Source: DATARH01 sp963712835 (GTDB lineage Bacteria > Pseudomonadota > Alphaproteobacteria > ATCC43930 > CGMCC-115725). From it: 64,000 bases of DNA. Below, piece by piece: positions 53,217-64,000 of this stretch (position 1 is its first letter; every line of letters begins with the position of its first letter). Position numbers and translations under genes: made by a program. Where the stretch lies: positions 1 through 64,000 of the forward strand of contig CAVQJJ010000012.1 in the NCBI GenBank assembly GCA_963712835.1. Direction: 5' to 3'. The notes below the pieces were generated by a model. That model searched no databases. It saw only the letters and a program-made list of their open reading frames with translations, and was not told the origin of the DNA.

Positions 53217-54023
53217 ATGACATCGCTCACCCCAGGCCGCGCGCACCTCATCACCGGCGGGTTCCCGCCCGGCTCGATGGGCGGACACGACCATGACTAC
53301 GCCAGGCTGAAGCTGCTCGGCCTGCTGGCCGAGCGCGGCATCCCGGCCTCGGTCGCCAATGATTTCGCCGATGTCGAGAGATGGCTGCCGACGAGTCAGC
53401 TGCTGATCACCTATGTCGCCGGTCCCTGCCCCGACGCCGCACAGACCGAGGCGATCCGCGCCTGGCTGGAGGGCGGCGGACATTGGCTGGCGTTGCACGG
53501 CACCAGCGGCGGTCGCGCCCAGCGCGTCGAGGGCGCGCGCATGCGGCGCACGGTCAAGACCGAGCACCACGCGCTGCTCGGCTGCATGTTTTTGACCCAT
53601 CCGCCGATCCGTGAGTTCCGCGTCGAGGTGAGCGGCACGTCCTCGCCGCTCACTCAAGGGCTGCCCACGTCGTTCACGGTCGAAGACGAGCCCTATTTCA
53701 TCGAGCTGCAGGACCCCGCTTCGACGCAAATCCTGCTGACCGCCGAGTTCGGCCCAAGCGCCGCCAGCGCGACCCAAGGCCTTTACCCGTCCGACACTTC
53801 GCTGCTCGCCGACGGCAAGCGCCGCGTGCTCGGTTATTCGCGCCAGGTCGGCAAAGGCGGCGTCGCATATTTCGCCTTCGGCCATTGCCACAACCCGGCG
53901 ATCCGCGCCGTCCGTGCCAATACCGACCCGACTGACAAGACCCCGTCGACATTCCGCGCACCATGGGAGACGGAGGCCGTCGTCACGCTGTTGCGCAACG
54001 CGATCGCCTGGGGCGTCGCCTAA
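53217..54023 (+). CDS. ThuA-like domain protein
   Basis: The 268-residue product has the class I glutamine-amidotransferase-like ThuA fold: HLITGGFPPGSMGGHDHDYA, SQLLITYVAGPCPDAAQTEA, WLEGGGHWLALHGTSGG, and a late GRVA-type segment (KGGVAYFAFGHCHNPAIRAV). ThuA proteins are linked to sugar metabolism, but this branch is widely scattered and its role unknown. The catalytic Cys of true amidotransferases is missing. It is divergent from the CoA-transferase gene (163 bp between starts) and convergent with the Rieske oxygenase gene, whose stop is four bases away. Confidence 0.8.
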   Translation: MTSLTPGRAHLITGGFPPGSMGGHDHDYARLKLLGLLAERGIPASVANDFADVERWLPTSQLLITYVAGPCPDAAQTEAIRAWLEGGGHWLALHGTSGGRAQRVEGARMRRTVKTEHHALLGCMFLTHPPIREFRVEVSGTSSPLTQGLPTSFTVEDEPYFIELQDPASTQILLTAEFGPSAASATQGLYPSDTSLLADGKRRVLGYSRQVGKGGVAYFAFGHCHNPAIRAVRANTDPTDKTPSTFRAPWETEAVVTLLRNAIAWGVA

Positions 54024-54026
54024 AGC

Positions 54027-55298
54027 TCAGGCGCCGAGCCCACCCTCGCGGATCGAAGTCGCGACGACATCGCGCGCCACCTCGCGCAACAGCGCGCGGT
54101 CGGCTTCGGCGCTCGCGGCCGGGGCGATGCCGGGTACCACCCGGTCGTGGCTGTAGGTCGGGACCGCCGCACCGTTGCGCAGCATCGGCGAATCCAGCGT
54201 CTCGCCCTTGCGGTTCGCCCGGATCGCGCGGCGGATCATGTTGCGCATCATGATGATGCCGCGGTCGGTCGAGGCCAGATGCTCGAGCCCGTGCCGCGCC
54301 ATGCCTTTGTGGATGCTGACTTGTGCGTCGTAATCGCCGGGCACACGCTGCCGCTCTTCGTAGGAGCGGCTGGCGTCCTGGCCGAAGCCGCCGCCGCGCC
54401 GCATCTCTTTGCCCTCGGGGGCGCGGTAATAGCCGATCTGCATCGTGTGCGTATCGTCGAGCGGCACCGCCCAGGTCGTCGCCTGCGGCCGGTTGATCGA
54501 GTTGCGCAGCGCCAGCGGATCCTGGTTGGGCGGGAACTGGTGGATGTTGGGCAGGATGAAGTCGGCGACCCGCACCCACACCCGGTCGTCGCGGCGGCGG
54601 GTGTCGATGTAGACCATGCCGAGCGGCGTCTCCATCCAGTCCCACTCGCCGAGTTCCTTCAAATCCTCGGTGAAACCCTCGCTGCCCGGCAGCGTGTGCA
54701 GGAACGCCAGATGGGCCGGGTCCATGCTGTTTTCCTTGACCTGCAGCCAGTTGCATTCCCACAGCGTCGGCTTGCGCGCTACCAACCGGTAGCCGGGGAT
54801 ATCGTAAGTGTCGAGGATCGGGAAAGGCGGCTGCTGGCCCGGCGGGCCCATATAGGCGAAGACAAGCCCGGCATGTTCGTGCACCGGATACGAGCCGTGG
54901 AAGAGCTTGCCCTTGAGGGTGCTGTCTTGCGGCTCGCCCGGGGTTTCGAGGATCGTCCCGTCGCAGCCGAACAGCCAGCCGTGATAGCAGCAACGTATCC
55001 CCTTCTCGCCCACAAGGCCGAATTCGAGCGAGGTGCCGCGATGCGGGCAATGCAGCTCCAGAAGGCCGATCTCGCCCGCCCCGTCGCGGAACGCGACCAG
55101 GTCCTCGCCGAGGATGCGCAGCTTCACGGGCAGGTCGCCCAACTCGCTGGCCAGGATCACCGGCTGCCAGAAGCGGCGCATGTATTCGCCGCACGGCGTC
55201 CCCGGCCCGACACGGGTCAGCTCCTCGTCCTCGGGCGGCATGCCGCGATGATAGTAGGCGCTGTACGGCTTGTTCAGGAACGGCATGCGTTCGGCCAT
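54027..55298 (-). CDS. Rieske [2Fe-2S] ring-hydroxylating oxygenase, alpha subunit type
   Basis: From the ATG at 55298 (MAERMPFLNKPYSAYYHRGM; GGAGGG upstream) the product has 423 residues. The Rieske domain shows LHCPHRGTSLEFG (CxH) and IRCCYHGWLFG (CxxH), preceded by LRILGEDLVAFRD. The catalytic domain has the mononuclear iron facial triad in NSMDPAHLAFLH. This is the phthalate/vanillate-demethylase-like type that oxidises aromatic or aliphatic substrates using an external reductase, which is not encoded here. The divergent neighbour is an amidohydrolase whose start is 57 bp away. They likely share regulation. Confidence 0.92.
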   Translation of the reverse strand: MAERMPFLNKPYSAYYHRGMPPEDEELTRVGPGTPCGEYMRRFWQPVILASELGDLPVKLRILGEDLVAFRDGAGEIGLLELHCPHRGTSLEFGLVGEKGIRCCYHGWLFGCDGTILETPGEPQDSTLKGKLFHGSYPVHEHAGLVFAYMGPPGQQPPFPILDTYDIPGYRLVARKPTLWECNWLQVKENSMDPAHLAFLHTLPGSEGFTEDLKELGEWDWMETPLGMVYIDTRRRDDRVWVRVADFILPNIHQFPPNQDPLALRNSINRPQATTWAVPLDDTHTMQIGYYRAPEGKEMRRGGGFGQDASRSYEERQRVPGDYDAQVSIHKGMARHGLEHLASTDRGIIMMRNMIRRAIRANRKGETLDSPMLRNGAAVPTYSHDRVVPGIAPAASAEADRALLREVARDVVATSIREGGLGA

Positions 55299-55354
55299 GA
55301 TGTCCCTCCATTCCGCAGATTGGCGTATAGTCACGCCGAGACAAGGAGGGCGCA

Positions 55355-56518
55355 ATGGAGAAGCGATTTGGCGTCGTGTCCGCGGACGGCCATTGCCGGC
55401 TGCCGCATTTGCCATTCGACCTGTGGACCAAGCGTCTGCCGCGCAAATTCCAGGACGACGCGCCGCGTGTCGTGACCGGCGCCGACGGCGCGCGACAATG
55501 GGTCGTCGAGGGCCATGCCTGGAGCGGCGTCGGCTGGGCCGGCGTAGGCCGCGGGGCGACCAATTGCTACACCCGCGCAGGGATCGCCGAGGAGGCCGAG
55601 CCGGGCATCTTCCGCGCCGCCAGCGCCAAGCATCGCTGCGAGGACATGGATCGCGACGGCGTCGACGCCGAGCTGGTCAACGGCCCGTACGAGCAGATCC
55701 ACCAGATCAAGAACCCGGCTTTGCGCGCCGCCTGCGTGCGCGCGATCAACGACTGGGCGCGCGAGCTCTACGAGGAGTCCGGCGGCCGTTTCATCATGCT
55801 GCTGCCGCTGCCGTGCATGAGCGCCGACGAGGCGCTCGCGGAGTTGCTGCGGATCGCCGAGTTCGGCATGCCGACCGGGGTCATCTTCGACTGGGTCGGT
55901 GCGCCGGAGCCGGTGCTGCATCAGATGTGGGAGCCGGTCTGGGCCGCCGCGGCGGAGATCGGCATGCCGGTCAATCTGCACGCCAACCCGCGCGGCGGCT
56001 CGCGGCAGATCGGCGTCGGCGTGTCGGGCCTCGCACCGCGCAACCAGTCGCTGATGACGGTCGCCAATTTCCCGATGGGGCTGATGGCGGAGCTGCTGAG
56101 CGCCGTGGTGCTGTCGGGCATCTGCGACCGTCATCCCCGCATACGCTTCGTGCTGGAGGAGGCTGGGGTCGGCTGGGTGCCGTTCCTGTTCCACCGCTTC
56201 GACCGCGAATACGATTTCGGCGGGCCGGCGAGCCGGGTGTTCAAACCCGACATCGAGCTTTCCGCCAAGCCCAGCGAGTTCGTGCGGCGGCAGGTGTTCT
56301 TCACCTTCGAGGTCGAGGAGGAAGGCGGTTTCAAGCGGGCTCCGGAGATTGGCCTCGACAATTTCCTGTGGGCGAGCGATTTCCCCGGCCTCGACAGCCC
56401 ATGGCCGCACTCGAAATCCGAAGGCCACGCCCCGGCCGAGGCGGCGCTCGGCAAGGCCGCGCTCGGTCGGCTCGTCTTCGACAATGCGGTGAAGCTCTAC
56501 AAAATACCGGTGGTCTAG
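55355..56518 (+). CDS. Amidohydrolase-2 (ACMSD-like) family metal-dependent hydrolase, third copy
   Basis: The 387-residue TIM-barrel protein shows VVSADGHCRLP, CEDMDRDGVDAELVNG, GMPVNLHANPRGGS with a metal His, RHPRIRFVLEEAGVGW and WASDFPGLD with the final Asp. It belongs to the same broad group as the pair at 23777 and 26620 but is clearly more distant from them. Paired with the divergent Rieske oxygenase, it may cleave the ring or side-chain product of that enzyme; this is inference from position. No export signal is present. Confidence 0.88.
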   Translation: MEKRFGVVSADGHCRLPHLPFDLWTKRLPRKFQDDAPRVVTGADGARQWVVEGHAWSGVGWAGVGRGATNCYTRAGIAEEAEPGIFRAASAKHRCEDMDRDGVDAELVNGPYEQIHQIKNPALRAACVRAINDWARELYEESGGRFIMLLPLPCMSADEALAELLRIAEFGMPTGVIFDWVGAPEPVLHQMWEPVWAAAAEIGMPVNLHANPRGGSRQIGVGVSGLAPRNQSLMTVANFPMGLMAELLSAVVLSGICDRHPRIRFVLEEAGVGWVPFLFHRFDREYDFGGPASRVFKPDIELSAKPSEFVRRQVFFTFEVEEEGGFKRAPEIGLDNFLWASDFPGLDSPWPHSKSEGHAPAEAALGKAALGRLVFDNAVKLYKIPVV

Positions 56519-56569
56519 CCAGCTCAGAAGCGCACAGTGAACCTTATGGCAACATCGTCGCCGCTTTAG

Positions 56570-58060
56570 TTGCGCCACCCCTGGTTGACGAGGGTAAGCA
56601 TCTTGGCGCGAACCAAACCTTGTCGGCGCCCCGCGCGGCTATTGCTCGCCGCTTCTGTAACGTTATGCGTTTTCGCGAGCCAGCCACGGGCGGCACAGGT
56701 CGGCGTGCCGATCGGCGCGCAGCCGCCACAGCAGAACCAGAACAACGCTATTTCGGCTGGGGGAAACCAGGAGCAGCCGGGACAGCCGCCGCTGTTTCCC
56801 GGCGGCGAGTTGCCGGATGCCTTCCACAAGGAGCGTCAGAAGCTGAAGGATGAAGGCATCACCTTCTCGCTGCATGAGCTCAGCGAGGTCTGGGCCAGTG
56901 TGATAGGCGGCGGCCGCCAGGGTGTCAGCTATAATGGCCTGACGATCGCCAAGCTCGATCTCGACCTCGACGCGCTGTTCGGATGGAAAGGTGGCGAATT
57001 CCTCACTTCGGCCTTCGACATCCACGGTCACGGGCCGAGCCGCGCGCTGGTCGGCAACCAGCAGCTGGTCAGCAACGTCGAGGGGACCCCGAGCGTCAAA
57101 CTCTACGATCTGTGGCTCGATCAGACGCTGTTCGAGGGCAAGATCTCCGTACGCGCCGGCCAGGAAGGCGCCAATGACGAGATGATGGTGACCGCCTATG
57201 GCGGGCTGTTCCTCAATTCGAGCTTCGGCTTCCCCGGCATGCCCGCTGCGGATTTGCCATCGGGCGGCCCCAATTATCCGCTCGCGTCGCCATTCGCCCG
57301 TGCGCTGTACAGTCCGACCGACAAGATCACCCTTGTCGGCGCCGCCTACACCGACGATCCGGCGCCGCCGGGATCGGGCGATCCGCAGGCGCGCGACCGC
57401 AACGGCACCGCCTTCCGGCTCAACGACCACACGCTAGGTATTGCCGAGCTCTGGTACACGCCGGACTCCAAGTCGCCGCCCGACTTGCCGACCACCTACA
57501 AGCTCGGCGCCTGGTACGCGACCGGCAACTTCGCCGACCGCCGCCTCGACAGCGCCGGAAGACTCCTCGCCAACCCGACGAGCACGGGCAGGGCGCTCAA
57601 CCATGCCGGCGACTGGGCGATTTACGGGATCGTCGACCAGATGGTCTGGCAACAACCGGGCGCCGACGATGACGGCATTGGCGTCTTCGCCATGGTCATG
57701 TCGGGTCCCAGTAACCGCAACCTCAGCAATCTTTACGCCGAAGCCGGGATGAACTGGCGCGGCCCGTTCAAGCAGCGTAAGGATGATGTATTCGGCCTTG
57801 CCGCCGCGTATCTCGGCATCAGCCCGGCGGCGCGGCAATTCGGCAACGACCTCGTCGCCTTTGGCCAAACAAGCGCCGGCTATGCGAGCAACGAGACCGT
57901 GATCGAGGCGACATACCAGGCGCCGCTGACCGATTGGCTGACGCTGCAGCCCGACGTGCAATACGTGATCAACCCCGGCGCGGGTGTGCCGACCAATTTC
58001 GGCAACACGTCGCTGCCGAACGCCGTGGTGATCGGCATGCGGGTGACGATCCGCCTCTAG
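56570..58060 (+). CDS. OprB-like carbohydrate-selective porin
   Basis: The 496-residue frame starts with TTG at 56570; further TTG codons at 56585 and 56600 are alternatives, and no ATG is present. An N-terminal signal region (RRPARLLLAASVTLCVFASQ, then PRAAQ) is followed by a Gln/Pro/Asn-rich linker (about 40-75) and a beta-barrel: alternating strands such as FLTSAFDIHGHGPSRALVG, KLYDLWLDQTLFEGKISVRAG, YGGLFLNSSFGFP, and the final VVIGMRVTIRL ending in an aromatic-poor strand. These fit OprB/CarO-type porins, 14-18 strands in the outer membrane, for sugar or small polyol uptake. It is alone, with 50 bp to the preceding gene. Confidence 0.85.
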   Translation: MRHPWLTRVSILARTKPCRRPARLLLAASVTLCVFASQPRAAQVGVPIGAQPPQQNQNNAISAGGNQEQPGQPPLFPGGELPDAFHKERQKLKDEGITFSLHELSEVWASVIGGGRQGVSYNGLTIAKLDLDLDALFGWKGGEFLTSAFDIHGHGPSRALVGNQQLVSNVEGTPSVKLYDLWLDQTLFEGKISVRAGQEGANDEMMVTAYGGLFLNSSFGFPGMPAADLPSGGPNYPLASPFARALYSPTDKITLVGAAYTDDPAPPGSGDPQARDRNGTAFRLNDHTLGIAELWYTPDSKSPPDLPTTYKLGAWYATGNFADRRLDSAGRLLANPTSTGRALNHAGDWAIYGIVDQMVWQQPGADDDGIGVFAMVMSGPSNRNLSNLYAEAGMNWRGPFKQRKDDVFGLAAAYLGISPAARQFGNDLVAFGQTSAGYASNETVIEATYQAPLTDWLTLQPDVQYVINPGAGVPTNFGNTSLPNAVVIGMRVTIRL

Positions 58061-58175
58061 CGTGAAAGTTGGCGGCTGCCCTGCGCGAGGCTCATGTTGC
58101 AGTGCAGCATCGCAATGCCTACATGCCCGCCTGGCCTTGGGGTGAACCTTCCCGCTTCGGGATCATTTGACAGTA

Positions 58176-59618
58176 ATGACCTTGCCGCTCGACAAGCCGC
58201 CGCGCACGCGGCAGTCGTCAACCGTGTCCGAACCGGAAGACGATGTCCGGCCGCTGTCGGCGCCCAACCTGGAAGACGGGCTGCCCTGGCCGCAGCGACT
58301 TTGGGCGATGCTCACGGTCGGCCTGGCGATCACCATATCGGTGCTCGACTCGTCGATCGCCAATGTGGCGCTGCCGACCATCGCCGGCGATATGTCGGCA
58401 AGCCCCGCGACCGCAATCTGGATCGTCAATGCCTACCAGCTGGCGATCGTGATGACGATGCTGCCGCTTGCCTCGGTCGGCGACATCTACGAATACCGCA
58501 AGGTCTACCGCGTCGGGCTGGTGCTGTTCACGGTCGCCTCGCTCGCCTGCGCGCTGTCGCATTCGATCATCGAGCTGACCGCGGCTCGCGTGCTCCAGGG
58601 GCTCGGCGCCGCCGGGATCATGAGCGTGAACGCGGCGCTGGTGCGTTTCATCTATCCCCGCGCCCAGCTTGGCCGGGCGATCGGCATCAACGCCGTGACT
58701 GTCTCGGTGGCGGCGGCTGTCGGGCCGACCGTGGCCTCGGCGATCCTGTCGGTCGCCTCTTGGCCATGGCTGTTCGCGATCAACGTGCCGATCGGCCTCG
58801 TGGCGCTGTTCGGCATTGGCTCGCTGCCGGTGACGCCGCGCGGCAAGCACCGTTTCGACGCCATCGGCGCGCTGTTGAGCGCGGCGACATTCGGCCTCGT
58901 CATCACCACGATCGATGGCATCGGCCACCACGAGCCCATCGTGCTCATCGCGGTCGAAGCGGCCGCGGCGGTGGGGGTCGGCACGGTGCTGGTGTTCCGC
59001 GAGACGCATCGCGCCTGGCCGATGCTGCCGGTCGATTTGATGCGGGTGCGGCTGTTCTCGCTTTCGGTCGCGACTTCGGTCTGTTCGTTCGTCGCGCAGA
59101 TGATGTCGTACGTTTCGCTGCCGTTTTATCTGCAGCACGGGCTCGGCCGCTCGGCGGTCGAGATCGGCCTCTTGATGACGCCGTGGCCGCTGATGACGGC
59201 GGTGACCGCACCGCTCGCCGGGCGCCTCGCCGACCGTCACTCCGCCGGTCTTTTGGGCGGCATCGGCCTCGCCGTGTTCGGCGTTGGCATCGCCCTGCTC
59301 GCCGCACTGCCGAGCGACACGAGCGCGGCGAACATCGTCTGGCGCATGGCGGTGTGCGGTTTCGGCTTTGGCCTGTTTCAGACGCCCAACAACCGCGCCA
59401 TCATCAACGCCGCGCCGCGCGAGCGCAGCGGCGGTGCGAGCGGGATGCTCGGCACCGCGCGGCTGCTCGGACAGACCGTGGGCGCCGCGGTGGTCGCGCT
59501 GATCTTCGGTCTAATGGGTCAGGCCGGCAACGTCACGGCATTGTCTATCGCCGCGTGCATCGCGCTGGTCGCCGCGGCGGTGAGCTGCACCCGGCTGGTC
59601 GAACCGCGAAAAGCCTGA
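58176..59618 (+). CDS. MFS multidrug/efflux transporter, DHA2 (EmrB/QacA) type
   Basis: From the ATG at 58176 (MTLPLDKPPRTRQSSTVSEP) the product has 480 residues with 14 predicted membrane helices. The first helix carries VLDSSIANVALPTIAGDMSA, the DHA2 signature, followed by NAYQLAIVMTMLPLASVGDI with the motif D region and VLQGLGAAGIMSVNAALVRF (motif C-like). It exchanges drugs or metabolites for protons. No membrane-fusion partner lies nearby. It is 116 bp after the porin gene on the same strand; the two could be a transport pair, but there is no direct evidence. Confidence 0.88.
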   Translation: MTLPLDKPPRTRQSSTVSEPEDDVRPLSAPNLEDGLPWPQRLWAMLTVGLAITISVLDSSIANVALPTIAGDMSASPATAIWIVNAYQLAIVMTMLPLASVGDIYEYRKVYRVGLVLFTVASLACALSHSIIELTAARVLQGLGAAGIMSVNAALVRFIYPRAQLGRAIGINAVTVSVAAAVGPTVASAILSVASWPWLFAINVPIGLVALFGIGSLPVTPRGKHRFDAIGALLSAATFGLVITTIDGIGHHEPIVLIAVEAAAAVGVGTVLVFRETHRAWPMLPVDLMRVRLFSLSVATSVCSFVAQMMSYVSLPFYLQHGLGRSAVEIGLLMTPWPLMTAVTAPLAGRLADRHSAGLLGGIGLAVFGVGIALLAALPSDTSAANIVWRMAVCGFGFGLFQTPNNRAIINAAPRERSGGASGMLGTARLLGQTVGAAVVALIFGLMGQAGNVTALSIAACIALVAAAVSCTRLVEPRKA

Positions 59619-59697
59619 GAGGCCACGGCAGGAACCCTGGCGGAGCCGCGCCGTTGGCCGCCTTGCCGGGTCAGCACTGCGACGCGAGGAACATCCG

Positions 59698-60087
59698 ATG
59701 CCGGAATTGCGCATCAGCACCGATAAGGTTTGCGATTTCATCGAGGCGGCGCGCGAAGTCGCCGGGCTGGTGCCGCCGACCACCGGCGATAACACGACAA
59801 CCGGCGACGACAGCAAGCTGGTGACGATCGAAGAAAACCCCGCCGAGGATGACCGACGCGGCCAGATGATCGAGTTCATCAATGGTCTCAATGCCGCCGA
59901 ACGAACCGACCTCCTGGCGCTGATTTATGTCGGGCGCGGCGATTTCGACATCACCGAATGGCGTGAGGCGGTGCGGGAAGCAGCGACTCGCATCGCCGAC
60001 CGCATCTCCGACTTTATGATCGGCGACGCCGCGTTGTCCGCGTACCTCGGAGCCGGCCTTGAGGCCTTTGGCCGCAGTTGCGACTGA
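59698..60087 (+). CDS. DUF3775 domain protein
   Basis: The 129-residue product begins MPELRISTDKVCDFIEAARE and carries the DUF3775 pattern: an N-terminal helix with KVCDFIEAAREV, a polar/acidic linker (TTGDNTTTGDDSKLVTIEEN), and IEFINGLNAAERTDLLALIYVGRGD, followed by a helical end. These small cytoplasmic proteins are common in alphaproteobacteria and without known function. It follows the DHA2 transporter by 79 bp and is convergent with the VOC gene, whose stop is 15 bp away. Confidence 0.8.
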   Translation: MPELRISTDKVCDFIEAAREVAGLVPPTTGDNTTTGDDSKLVTIEENPAEDDRRGQMIEFINGLNAAERTDLLALIYVGRGDFDITEWREAVREAATRIADRISDFMIGDAALSAYLGAGLEAFGRSCD

Positions 60088-60102
60088 TCCGCCCAGTCGC
60101 GC

Positions 60103-60522
60103 TCAGCATTCCATCAACTCGATGCTGACCCCGTCGGGCGCGGCGACGTAGCACAAGAGGCTGCCGTTGACGCCCCGCTTGAGCTCGACCGGAAATTGCA
60201 CGCCCTTGGCACGCAGGCGATCGCACAGCGCCGCCAAATCTCCCTGGTACATAAAGCCGAAATGGTCTGTACCCCAACCGTTATGGCTGGAGAAGTCGGC
60301 ATAGGGCTGGATCGGTCGCGCTGCGACCGGGTCTTCGCCCGGTCTGCTGCCGCGGATCAGAATGGTCATACTGCCAAGCTCGACAAAAATTTGCGGCGCG
60401 CCCCGCGCGACGGTATCGGCGGCGATCGTCGCGCCGAACATCTCGACATACCATGCCGCCGAAGCGTGCGGATTTTCACTGATGATGTGAACGTGATCGA
60501 ATTTGAACGTCGGGTTGCTCAT
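60103..60522 (-). CDS. VOC (glyoxalase) family protein
   Basis: The ATG at 60522 (MSNPTFKFDHVHIISENPHA) has a GAGGAC site and gives 139 residues. It contains both halves of one VOC domain: FDHVHIISENPHASAAWYVE with a metal His, FVELGSMTILIRG, then GTDHFGFMYQGDLAALCDRL with a second His and VSIELMEC with a Glu. All three possible ligands are therefore visible, suggesting a genuine metalloenzyme such as a dioxygenase or glyoxalase relative. It faces a 457-bp region without other genes that carries phased GTTAC repeats. Confidence 0.85.
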   Translation of the reverse strand: MSNPTFKFDHVHIISENPHASAAWYVEMFGATIAADTVARGAPQIFVELGSMTILIRGSRPGEDPVAARPIQPYADFSSHNGWGTDHFGFMYQGDLAALCDRLRAKGVQFPVELKRGVNGSLLCYVAAPDGVSIELMEC

Positions 60523-60979
60523 TGCTTTTGTCCTCTTGCGAACATTTGAAAAAGGATAGCGTAAATCAACGCCTTGCAAACAAGCTCCTAGCGTTAACTA
60601 AGTTGGCCTTAGGGCAGTTACAACGCAGTTACGTAATTTTACAGAACGTTACAAACCATTTGCTGCGCCCATTCGCAAGTTCAAATAAGGTCGTGTTTCT
60701 ATTGGTAGATTACGCGGCGAGCCTCTGCGGTAAGATTAATCAGTAAAACGGCGCTCGATACTAGACTCCAGGGAAACTGCAGAGAAATCGAGAGGCAGCA
60801 GAGTGAGACTTCGCCAATGACCCGCCGCCCTGACGCCGGGTCGCTCTCGATCAGCCGAACAATGCCGGACAGCCATCCGCACGATAAACGGGCGCCCAGG
60901 CGCGCCAATCGTCATTTCGCCCCACTTCTCTGGCAATTCTTCTGCCCTGGTCCCCCGCGCGTGAGCGAAGGAGCACCCG
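60523..60979. promoter_or_regulatory. Long AT-richer divergent regulatory region with phased GTTAC motifs
   Basis: No convincing gene lies in these 457 bases between the divergent VOC and HAMP-protein genes. The part at 60530-60740 is poorer in GC than the rest of the window. GTTAC occurs at 60617-60621, 60628-60632 and 60648-60652, at 11 and 20 base steps (one and two helical turns), the first two as GCAGTTAC. A GTTAACTAAGTT stretch precedes them. I interpret it as a control region; the binding protein is unknown. Confidence 0.4.

Positions 60980-64000
<3,021 letters not shown>

Overview
The window reads as a chromosomal segment of a high-GC alphaproteobacterium, probably of the Rhizobiales/Rhodospirillales type. 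The reasons are the GC-rich third codon positions, the mfd - sdhE - recG neighbourhood, RibB with a zinc-less GTP cyclohydrolase II tail, DUF6285/DUF6665/DUF3775 proteins, abundant class III cyclases, a HAMP-tower sensor protein, and many dispersed palindromic repeats. Much of the gene content is a catabolic, lipid/CoA-centred accessory metabolism: acyl-CoA dehydrogenases, an acyl-CoA ligase, CoA-transferases, a thiolase-like/DUF35 pair, a PHB depolymerase, SDRs and amidohydrolases.

Layout. 0-9 kb: frameshifted cyclase cut by the left edge, amidohydrolase, truncated SDR, tandem polysaccharide deacetylase, an M19 dipeptidase fragment joined to an integrase remnant beside tRNA-Phe, a D-aminoacylase-type hydrolase and a GST. 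9-20.4 kb: a long minus-strand block (toxin-antitoxin pair, acyl-CoA dehydrogenase, DUF6665, second acyl-CoA dehydrogenase, GNAT, AMP-ligase, SDR, APH kinase, DUF6285, ribB, MFS) with several start/stop overlaps that suggest one or a few transcripts. 20.4-28.8 kb: GST, phaZ, a phytanoyl-CoA dioxygenase-like gene, two paralogous amidohydrolases flanking a histidine kinase whose frame is broken at an octanucleotide repeat, and a methyltransferase. 29-31.9 kb: a partner-switching signalling module (STAS protein, RsbW-like ATPase, cNMP-binding SpoIIE phosphatase) with a GPP34/GOLPH3-like protein. 31.9-38.3 kb: mfd, sdhE, recG. 38.3-42.3 kb: coiled-coil membrane protein, alpha/beta hydrolase, TPR protein and a cyclase-TPR protein. 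42.4-55 kb: MFS remnant, DUF35 and thiolase-like pair, small P-loop protein, VOC, NHL protein, Ddn-like protein, two SDRs, serine hydrolase, double CoA-transferase, ThuA-like protein, Rieske oxygenase. 55-64 kb: amidohydrolase, OprB porin, DHA2 MFS pump, DUF3775, VOC, and the start of a very large protein of tandem 92-residue HAMP units cut by the right edge.

The most notable points are: (i) a GC-rich palindromic repeat family that lies between genes and also, in frame, inside mfd (twice), a cyclase and a DUF6285 gene, and that seems to have extended a kinase ORF; (ii) a three-copy 8-bp repeat that puts a histidine kinase out of frame, where loss of one copy would restore it; (iii) the GPP34 protein in a partner-switch locus; (iv) a HAMP tower with an exact 276-bp period; (v) an integrase remnant with a duplicated tRNA-Phe 3' end. 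All family assignments come from reading motifs by eye; no database search was run.
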